Shown piece after piece: positions 25,420-32,087 of a stretch of 64,000 nucleotides of DNA; the stretch's first letter is position 1, and each line of letters opens with the position of its first letter. A model generated the notes under the pieces. That model did not search any database and was not told the origin of the DNA. It worked only from the letters and a program-made list of their open reading frames with translations. The stretch covers positions 1,471,001-1,535,000 of the forward strand of contig NZ_CP088247.1 in NCBI RefSeq assembly GCF_021117295.1, read 5' to 3'. A program made the position numbers and the translations under genes. The DNA is from Methylorubrum sp. B1-46. GTDB lineage: Bacteria > Pseudomonadota > Alphaproteobacteria > Rhizobiales > Beijerinckiaceae.

Positions 25420-26508
25420 GTGAGTGCCATCGAAGCCCCCGCGCCGGGACGCGGCCCCTCCCCGCTCGGCATGGCCGGGCGCACAGCCCTGCGCGAAGGC
25501 TTCGACACCACGGCGCATTGGCTCGGCCTCGGCGAGATCCGGACCGACCGCGAGGACGCGCCCCTGACGATCCGGCTCGGCGCCCCCGGCGCGACCGACG
25601 TGGCGGTGATCGACCGGCGCGAGGCGGAGCCCCGCACGCACCGGCTCGATCCGGGGGCCGAGGATTTTTCCGCGCGCCTGAGCGCGATCCGGGGGGCTCA
25701 GACAGGGGTCGGCGCCAAGGTCCTGCTCGATCCCGCCCTTTGCTTCATCCGCTCGGTCAGCCTGCCGAGCGCCGCCCTGCCGCGGATGCGCGCGGTGCTG
25801 GCGCAGGAACTGGAGGCGGCCACGCCCTTCAAGCCGGAGAGCGTGCACAGCGATTGGTATGTCGAGAGCGAGGACGTGCCGGGCCGGATGCTTCGTGTCC
25901 GGCACGTCGTGGTCAAGAGAGGGCGGCTCGATCCGCTCCTCGCCGCTCTTGCCGAGGCCGGCATCGCCGCCGGCCCGGTCACGGTCGGGGCCGACGAGGC
26001 GCGCACCCTGCCGATCGATCTCCTGAGCGGGGGGCACCGTTCCCTCCGGGCCCTCGTCGGACCGGGCCGAGGCAACCTCGCGCTTCTGACGGGCGCGGCC
26101 CTGCTCCTCGTCGCCGCCTTCATCGGCTTTCGCGCCCATCAGGACGCGACGCTCAGCGCCCTCGACACGGCTTTTGCCGCCGCGCGCCGGGCCGCCGGAC
26201 CGCCGGTACCGCCGACGGTTCAGGCCGGCACCGCTGCGATCCTGGCCCGCCGCGCGCCGCCGCTCGGCCGAACCTGGGATGCGCTCGCCGCGGCGCTGCC
26301 GGATTCCGCCTCGGCCACCGATCTGCGCCTCGATTCCGACGGCGCGCAACTGACGCTCTCCGTCACGGACGAGGCGGCGGCGCTCGCCGCTCTCGCTCGC
26401 GTGCCGGGGTTCGGCGCTCCGTTCCTCCAGGAATCCTCGTTGGGCCTGGAGGGGCGGCGCCGGCTCGTCGTGCTTCTGCCGCGCATCGATCGTGGGGCGC
26501 AGCGGTGA
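25420..26508 (+). CDS. gspL: Type II secretion protein GspL-like (PilM/PilN-like fusion)
   Basis: 362-aa bitopic protein, predicted to link GspE to the inner-membrane platform. The cytoplasmic part has the PilM/GspL-like block LPRMRAVLAQELEAATPFKP, a single membrane helix (LALLTGAALLLVAAFIGF, near 225-242) and a periplasmic ferredoxin-like domain with a short coil. It begins with GTG at 25420. Its TGA overlaps the GTG of gspM. The N-terminal ATPase-like fold is divergent, so this is a family-level call. Confidence 0.8.
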   Translation: MSAIEAPAPGRGPSPLGMAGRTALREGFDTTAHWLGLGEIRTDREDAPLTIRLGAPGATDVAVIDRREAEPRTHRLDPGAEDFSARLSAIRGAQTGVGAKVLLDPALCFIRSVSLPSAALPRMRAVLAQELEAATPFKPESVHSDWYVESEDVPGRMLRVRHVVVKRGRLDPLLAALAEAGIAAGPVTVGADEARTLPIDLLSGGHRSLRALVGPGRGNLALLTGAALLLVAAFIGFRAHQDATLSALDTAFAAARRAAGPPVPPTVQAGTAAILARRAPPLGRTWDALAAALPDSASATDLRLDSDGAQLTLSVTDEAAALAALARVPGFGAPFLQESSLGLEGRRRLVVLLPRIDRGAQR

Positions 26509-27035
26509 GGTTGCCGCCGCTTCCTCCGGCCCTGCGGGCGCCGCTTCTCGGCCTTGCCGCGCTCGGCCTCGTCGGCGTTCTTGCAGCGGGCCCCGTCTCG
26601 GGGGCGATCGAGGCGCAGCAGCAGATCGCCGCTTCCCGCGAGCGGCTCGCGCGGGCGCAGGCGGCGGCGCTCCGGCCGCCGCAGCGGGCGCCCCTCGTCG
26701 CGGCGGATGCGGACGCGCTGCTCGCTGCCTTTCGCGCCCGGCTCGAAACGCTCGCCGCGGAGCGGGCCGCGGTGATCGATGCGGCCACGGTCGAGCCGGA
26801 CCCGGCCGAGCCGACCCTGCCGCGCCTGCGCGCCGACCTGCGCGGCACCGCCGAGGGGCTGTACGGCCTCCTGCATGCGCTCGAGACCGAGGCGCCGCTC
26901 ATGGCCGTCGAGGAGGCGGATCTGGGCGTCGCGCGGGCCGCCGATGCCGAGATCGGCCGGCCGACGGTGATGCGCGCACGCCTGACCCTGCGCGGACTCC
27001 TGCCGCCGAAGCCGGAAGCGGGAGGGCGGGGGTGA
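26505..27035 (+). CDS. gspM: Type II secretion protein GspM-like
   Basis: 176-aa bitopic protein; partner of GspL in the platform. An N-terminal membrane helix (APLLGLAALGLVGVLAAGPV) is followed by a coil (SRERLARAQAAAL) and a small periplasmic domain with the GspM-type stretch GLYGLLHALETEAPLMAVEE. Starts with GTG overlapping the gspL stop (GTGA) and ends in TGATG with the next gene. Position and architecture carry most of the evidence because GspM is poorly conserved. Confidence 0.78.
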   Translation: MRLPPLPPALRAPLLGLAALGLVGVLAAGPVSGAIEAQQQIAASRERLARAQAAALRPPQRAPLVAADADALLAAFRARLETLAAERAAVIDAATVEPDPAEPTLPRLRADLRGTAEGLYGLLHALETEAPLMAVEEADLGVARAADAEIGRPTVMRARLTLRGLLPPKPEAGGRG

Positions 27036-27589
27036 TGAAGCCGGTCACAGGGCTTGGCATGAGGACATCGATGAGGCCCTCGATGCGCCCGTCGCTCGAT
27101 TCCTCCCTGCGGACCCTCGCCGCCACCGGCACCGGACCACGCCTCCTGTTCGCCGCGGCGGCGGCCGTGGCTAGCGCCGCCTTCGTCTGGCCGGCCCCCC
27201 TCGATCCGGTCCCGCCCCCGGCAGCCGCGATCGCTGCACCGCCCCGTCCCGGCGAGACCGGTCTGCTACGCCCCCTGTTCGATCCCGGCCGGCGCGACTG
27301 GACCGCGCGCGGCAGCCGCGACGCGGTGCTGGAGGGCGAGCCGCACCGGCCCGTCCTGACCGTGCGGGGCATCCTGCTCGACGGGACGGCGGCACGCGCG
27401 CTGATCGACGACGGCACGCCGGAGCAGACTTGGCTCGCCCCCGGCGAGGGCCGCGGCGGCTGGCGTGTCACGGCGATCACGGCCGACGGCGTGAGCGTCG
27501 ATCAGGGCGGCCATCCCTTCACGGCCGCGTTCATGGGCCGGCCGGCGATCCTGCGCCCGCTGCCGCTCGCCCCGGCCCTGCGGCGCTGA
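27035..27589 (+). CDS. Type II secretion GspC/GspN-like periplasmic adaptor
   Basis: 184-aa bitopic protein. An N-terminal helix (LLFAAAAAVASAAFVWP) is followed by RPLFDPGRRDW and an HR-like beta domain (LTVRGILLDGTAARALIDDG ... WLAPGEGRGGW). This matches the homology region of GspC that contacts the secretin, without a PDZ or coiled-coil C-terminus. Last gene of the gspLM unit, overlapping gspM by one base. It may be called GspN in some annotations. Confidence 0.7.
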   Translation: MKPVTGLGMRTSMRPSMRPSLDSSLRTLAATGTGPRLLFAAAAAVASAAFVWPAPLDPVPPPAAAIAAPPRPGETGLLRPLFDPGRRDWTARGSRDAVLEGEPHRPVLTVRGILLDGTAARALIDDGTPEQTWLAPGEGRGGWRVTAITADGVSVDQGGHPFTAAFMGRPAILRPLPLAPALRR

Positions 27590-27664
27590 CGGGCCGAGCG
27601 AAGCCGCCGCGGGAAGTATGACTTATTCCTACCGCAAGTGCTATCATGGTCGGGAGGAGTGACC

Positions 27665-27946
27665 ATGCCGAGGATCGAGAAGAGAACCATCAGCCTACCG
27701 TCCGAGCACACCGCGTTCATCGATGCAAAGGTGGCCTCGGGCGCCTACGCATCGACCAGCGAAGTGATCCGGGCAGGCTTGCGCGCGCTCAAGGAGCGGG
27801 ACGAGGCGGTCGAGCGCTGGCTGAAGGACGAGGTCGCCCCCGTCTTCGACGCGATGGCGGCCGATCCGTCCCGCGGCATTCCGGCCGAGAGCGTGTTTGC
27901 CGATATCAGGGATCGTCATGCCAAGCACCTGCGCGATCCGAAGTGA
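27665..27946 (+). CDS. parD: ParD-family antitoxin
   Basis: 93-aa ribbon-helix-helix antitoxin of a type II toxin-antitoxin pair. Seen: KRTISLPSEHTAFIDAKVAS, then GAYASTSEVIRAGLRALKER, the classic ParD/CC2985 pattern, and a charged C-terminal toxin-binding tail. A GGAGG ribosome-binding site precedes the ATG at 27665. Its stop overlaps the GTG of parE. The pair sits between gspC-like and gspD genes; the antitoxin probably autorepresses the operon. Confidence 0.92.
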   Translation: MPRIEKRTISLPSEHTAFIDAKVASGAYASTSEVIRAGLRALKERDEAVERWLKDEVAPVFDAMAADPSRGIPAESVFADIRDRHAKHLRDPK

Positions 27947-28260
27947 CGCGGCGGGCGCTCATCATCGCCCCGGAAGCGCGCGATGATCTCAACAGCCTCT
28001 ATGACTGGATCGCGGGCGCGGCCTCATCGGAGGTGGCGCTCGAGTATATCGAGCGGATCGAGCGTCACCTGGGCGGCTTCGACATGGCGGCGGAGCGTGG
28101 CACCAGGCGGGACGACGTTCGGCCAGGGCTGCGAATCGCGGGCTTCGAGCGGCGCGTGACGATCGCCTTCACGGTCGAGCCGAAGCGGGTCACGATCCTG
28201 CGTATCCTGTACGGCGGCAGGGATTGGGAGCGCGATCTGTCGGCCAACGAGGAGGGCTGA
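27943..28260 (+). CDS. parE: ParE/RelE-family toxin
   Basis: 105-aa toxin of the RelE/ParE superfamily, too short to stand out among overlapping frames. Seen: APEARDDLNSLYDWIAG at the N-terminus, then VALEYIERIERHLGGF, GLRIAGFERRVTIAF and ILRILYGGRDWERDL, the typical ParE C-terminal strand. Starts with GTG overlapping the parD stop (GTGA). ParE proteins poison DNA gyrase; RelE-like relatives cut mRNA. Which target applies here cannot be read from sequence. Confidence 0.88.
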   Translation: MTRRALIIAPEARDDLNSLYDWIAGAASSEVALEYIERIERHLGGFDMAAERGTRRDDVRPGLRIAGFERRVTIAFTVEPKRVTILRILYGGRDWERDLSANEEG

Positions 28261-28388
28261 TGGGCCCGGCGGCTGTGGAGCGGCGGGTTCCCTGTTCGCC
28301 TCGACCTTCGACGGCAAAGTCAGCCTCTCGATCGACGTGGGTGATGACCAGGAGTCTCGTGAGGCGCTCTGAAACGACTCTGCGCTGA

Positions 28389-30794
28389 TCAGTCGATCAT
28401 CCGCCGCAGGATCCCCTCGGTGCCCGGCAGCGAGGCCGCCATCGGCGGCGGGGCCGGCACCGGCCGGATCGGCATCATCGCCTTGAGCTGCTGACGGAAA
28501 TCCTCGGCGATGCGGTCGGCCTCCGCCGTTCCGCGGATCACCCTGGGCCGGATGAACACGATCAATTCCGTGCGCACGCGCTCGTCGATCCGGTTGCGGA
28601 AGGCCGGGCCGAGCACGGGCAGGTCGCCCAGGACCGGGACGATCTCGCTGCGGATCTGGGCCTTCTCCTGGACGAGGCCGCCGATGGCGAGGCTGCGCCC
28701 GTCGTTCACCGCGACGCTCGTCGCCAGCCGCCGCTGCCGGATGGTCGGCGAGTTGATGTCCGAGGTCGTCGTCTTCACCACGTCGCTGACCTCCTGGTTG
28801 ATGTCGAGCACCACGAGGCCGTTCTTGTTCACCCGCGGCGTCACCGAGAGGATGACGCCGGTATCCTTCATCTCGATCTGGTTGAGGATCGGCGCGTTCG
28901 CCGACAGGGCGCTCTGGCCGGTCTGTTGTACGATCGGCACCTGATCGCCGACCTGCAGCTTGGCGGTGCGGTTGTCGAGCACGGTGATGTTGGGCGAGGA
29001 GATGACGTTGACCCGCGTCACGCCCTGCAGCGCGTTGAGCACGACGTTGAAGTCGGCGGCGTTGAGCAGATAGTTGAAGCCCGGCACGCCCCGCGCCGCG
29101 GCCTTGATGAGCGCGTCGGTGCCGGCGATGGACCCGTTGCCGAAGGTGTCCTTCTGGATGTTGTTGAACTGCGAGCGGCCGTTGTTCAGGAACCACTGTA
29201 CACCGAAGCGCAGGTCGTTGTTGAGGGTCACCTCGGCGATCACGGTCTCCAGCAGCACCTGGGTCGGCATCGCATCGAGGCGGCCGAGGATGCGCAGGAT
29301 CTTGTCGTACTGGTTGCGCGTGGCCGAGATGACGAGGCTGTTGTTGGCCTCGTCCGCCACGATGCCGATGGCGTCGCGCCGTCCATAGCCCCCGCCATAA
29401 CCCCCGCCATAGCCGCCCATCGTGCCCGGATCGGCGCCGTAGCCCCCCGCAGATGGTGCCGCGCCGTAGGTCGAGGCGCCGCCTGCGGCACCCGGCGCGA
29501 GGCCGGCTCCGGCCTGCCCGAAGCCGTGACCGGACGAGGCCGAGCCCGCCGCAGATGCCCCCGCTCCGAACCCCGAACCTCCCGAGGGCTGGTTCGAGAA
29601 GGATTGCGCCGAGGCTTGGCTCCCCGAGGCCGCCCCTGCGCCAAGGGTCGACGGGTCGCCGTATCCGGCCGCCCCAATGCCCGTTCCGGACATGTCCGAG
29701 CCGATGCCGCCCCCGAAGCTGCCTGCCCCGAAGCTCCCTGCCCCGAGGCCCGCCCCTCCGAAACCCGCGGTTCCAATGCCGGTGCCGACCGGCATGCCGG
29801 TCTCGGCCGCGACGACGCCCTGGAGCACCTGCGCCAGTTCCTTGGCCGAGCGGTTCTGGATGCGGTAGACGAAGAGCTGTCGCTCCCGCTCGGCGGCGAG
29901 CGATTCCAGTTGCTCCAGCCAGGCGCGGGCACGGTCGAGATAGACCGCGCGCGAGCTGACCACGAGGATCGCGCTGAGCGCCTCGTTGGGCACGAACCGG
30001 ATCATGTCGCCGGTCCCGGCGGCCTCCGCGTTGAAGATCTGCGAGAGGTCGCGGGCGATGGTGCGGGGATTGGCGCTGCGCACGGGCAGCATCGCCGTCG
30101 ACATGCCGCGCATCCAGTCGACGTCGAACACCTCGATGGTCTGGCGCAGGGCCCGGATCTGCCCGGCGTCCCCCGACAGGATCAGCACGTTGCGCGTGCG
30201 ATCGGCCCGCAGCAGCACCTCGCGCGGGGCGACCGAGGCGAGGATGGCCTGCATCTCGGCCGCCGCGATCCAGCGCAGGGGGACGACGACGGCCCCGGCC
30301 TCCGCGCCCGGCCCCTGGACCGGCTGCACCCCCGTGCCGCCGGCCGGCGCGATCAGGGCCGTGCGCCCCCGGCGGCGCAGGACGAGCCCCCGGCTTCCGA
30401 GCGCGGTCTCGAACATCGCCAGCAAGGCGTCGCGGGTGACGGGGCCGCCCGTCTGCAGGGTGAGCGTGCCCGAGGCCCGCTCGTCGAGGGTGTAGCCCCA
30501 GCCGAGGGTATCGGCGAGGACCGCCTTCGCCGCCACCGGCAAGGGGGCCTCGACGAGGTTGAGCGTGACCATGCCGCCGGGGAGCGGGGCGCGGACCGGG
30601 GTCTCGCCGCCCACGAACCGGTCCGTGCCGTGCACGACGATCCCGGCCGATCCCCGCCGCGCGGGCTCGGGCGCCGGAGCGGCCGGATAGGCGCCCCCCA
30701 GCGGTTCGGCGGCGAGCGCCGCGCCAGCGGCGAAGACGAGCGCCGCCCCGACGACATATGCCCCCCACCTCATGCCGTCGCCGATCCTTCGCAC
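28389..30794 (-). CDS. gspD: Type II secretion secretin GspD with large Gly-rich insertion
   Basis: Outer-membrane secretin, 801 aa. In order: signal peptide (GAYVVGAALVFAAGAALAAEP), N0 domain (GGMVTLNLVEAPLPVAAKAV), N1 and N2 domains, N3 split by a Gly/Ala/Ser-rich loop (about residues 335-473), and the secretin core with VPIVQQTGQS, the VNKNGLVVLDINQEVSDV strand and the C-terminal GDLPVLGPAFRNR and ELIVFIRPRV motifs. N3 insertions are known, but about 140 residues is long. Monocistronic, with an A/T-rich leader. No pilotin gene is nearby. Confidence 0.95.
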   Translation of the reverse strand: MRRIGDGMRWGAYVVGAALVFAAGAALAAEPLGGAYPAAPAPEPARRGSAGIVVHGTDRFVGGETPVRAPLPGGMVTLNLVEAPLPVAAKAVLADTLGWGYTLDERASGTLTLQTGGPVTRDALLAMFETALGSRGLVLRRRGRTALIAPAGGTGVQPVQGPGAEAGAVVVPLRWIAAAEMQAILASVAPREVLLRADRTRNVLILSGDAGQIRALRQTIEVFDVDWMRGMSTAMLPVRSANPRTIARDLSQIFNAEAAGTGDMIRFVPNEALSAILVVSSRAVYLDRARAWLEQLESLAAERERQLFVYRIQNRSAKELAQVLQGVVAAETGMPVGTGIGTAGFGGAGLGAGSFGAGSFGGGIGSDMSGTGIGAAGYGDPSTLGAGAASGSQASAQSFSNQPSGGSGFGAGASAAGSASSGHGFGQAGAGLAPGAAGGASTYGAAPSAGGYGADPGTMGGYGGGYGGGYGRRDAIGIVADEANNSLVISATRNQYDKILRILGRLDAMPTQVLLETVIAEVTLNNDLRFGVQWFLNNGRSQFNNIQKDTFGNGSIAGTDALIKAAARGVPGFNYLLNAADFNVVLNALQGVTRVNVISSPNITVLDNRTAKLQVGDQVPIVQQTGQSALSANAPILNQIEMKDTGVILSVTPRVNKNGLVVLDINQEVSDVVKTTTSDINSPTIRQRRLATSVAVNDGRSLAIGGLVQEKAQIRSEIVPVLGDLPVLGPAFRNRIDERVRTELIVFIRPRVIRGTAEADRIAEDFRQQLKAMMPIRPVPAPPPMAASLPGTEGILRRMID

Positions 30795-31408
30795 CCTGGC
30801 TTGTTCGCTGACCGGAACGTTAGGGATTTATGGTTAACGAGTTGTTGAGGGGCGACTTCTCCCATTTCACACGACTGATTAGCACGCCACGCCTTCGCGA
30901 TTTTTCAATACAAACCGAAAACAATGACAGCGACATTAAGCGTATACATTGTCGACCCGTGCCGGTTTTTCTGCCTATTTGAGCAATAGGCAGCCCATAA
31001 GATTCGCCTTTCAAGGTATCATTTGTTGCAAATTCCAAGACTGATCGGCGCTTCGGCTTCCTCGCTACGGCCGGGAGCCGCGCCGCAGCCCGTCCATCCT
31101 GCGAGTTTGTTTCGAATATTCTTCTGTACCACCCTTACGCCCGCCGCCCGCCACTCACTAATGCACAATGTTGCCGTTTCGATTTGGAAACAGAATGAGA
31201 TCCCCGCGGGAACAGATCCTCACAAACCGTTCCAAAAATACTCGGTTTTGATGTTTTGAGGCAGGACCCGATCTTGCAATCCGATCCTTAGACTTCATTC
31301 AGGATATCGGACGAGGTTTCGGCCTTGCAGAACAAGTCTTACCCCTCGTCAACTTTTCCCGACCATCATTTGCAAAGTTCAGCGCGACCGCCTGTCGCCT
31401 CTCGATCA
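30795..31408. other. A/T-richer divergent intergenic region between gspD and the Sco-like gene
   Basis: About 600 bases, clearly poorer in GC than the rest of the window (for example 30890-31020 and 31190-31260). It probably holds promoters for gspD (leftward) and for the Sco/oxidase genes (rightward). A 78-codon frame at 31023-31259 exists but has no ribosome-binding site or recognisable family. No stem-loop or riboswitch was recognised. Confidence 0.5.
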
Positions 31409-32059
31409 ATGCTGAAGATGTCGACGAAAATCATTGCAGTGGGTTTCTGTCTTGCCCTGGCCGCCGCTCTGCCCCTGTCCATGCCGGTCGGGGCCGAGCC
31501 GGCTCCGGCGCCGCGCAGCGAACTCGACGCGTTCCTCTGGCCGGGCACCGCGCCGCCCCGGCGGCTGGACCAGCATGGCGACCGATTGCAGCCCGAATCC
31601 CTGCGCGACCGGCTCGTCGTCGTGTCCTTCGTCCACGCGGATTGCACGATCGCCTGCGCCGTGCGCGTTCTCGACCTCGACAAGCTCGCGCAGGCGCTAC
31701 CGGCGCCCCTGCGCGAGCGGGTGACCTTCCTGAGCATCGGCACCGATCCCGCCCGCGACGACCCGGCGCGCCTGCGCGCCTTCGCCGAAGGCTTGGTCGG
31801 CAAGGCGACGCGGCTGCGCTTCCTCGACAGCGACGCCGCCTCGACCGCGGCGCTCGCCGCGGCGCTGCGCTACCCACCCGCCGCCCTGCCCGAACCGCCG
31901 CCGACCATCCTCGTCTTCGATCGGACCGGCCGGATGGCGATGGCCTACGGCAGCGATCCGCTCGACGGGCCGCGCCTGCTGCAGGACCTCACCCTCCTCG
32001 AAACCTTCGAGAACGGAATCGGCCGCCCGGCGCGCGGCGCGGTCCGCGATCCGGCCTGA
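31409..32059 (+). CDS. Sco1/SenC-like exported thioredoxin-fold protein, atypical copper site
   Basis: 216-aa protein with a signal peptide (TKIIAVGFCLALAAALPLSM). The thioredoxin-like fold carries VVVSFVHADCTIACAVR, which gives the Sco CxxxC pair (Cys-Thr-Ile-Ala-Cys). The family's third copper ligand, a His in the C-terminal third, is not present; the corresponding stretch reads FDRTGRMAMAYGSDP. It may thus be a thiol reductase or a weaker copper carrier. I chose the ATG at 31409 over a TTG at 31325 because it begins the signal peptide. It lies 28 bases before the copper-radical oxidase, its likely client. Confidence 0.8.
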   Translation: MLKMSTKIIAVGFCLALAAALPLSMPVGAEPAPAPRSELDAFLWPGTAPPRRLDQHGDRLQPESLRDRLVVVSFVHADCTIACAVRVLDLDKLAQALPAPLRERVTFLSIGTDPARDDPARLRAFAEGLVGKATRLRFLDSDAASTAALAAALRYPPAALPEPPPTILVFDRTGRMAMAYGSDPLDGPRLLQDLTLLETFENGIGRPARGAVRDPA

Positions 32060-32087
32060 TCTTTCAATCCAAAAGGGGGAGTACATC

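Noticed and set aside
28261..28388. Short frame after parE encoding FASTFDGKVSLSIDVGDD-like residues
   Set aside because: It looks a little like a protein fragment, but has no start codon and is too short to assign as a pseudogene.
31023..31259. 78-codon frame in the gspD/Sco intergenic region
   Set aside because: No ribosome-binding site, no recognisable domain, and a composition unlike neighbouring proteins. Left as non-coding.
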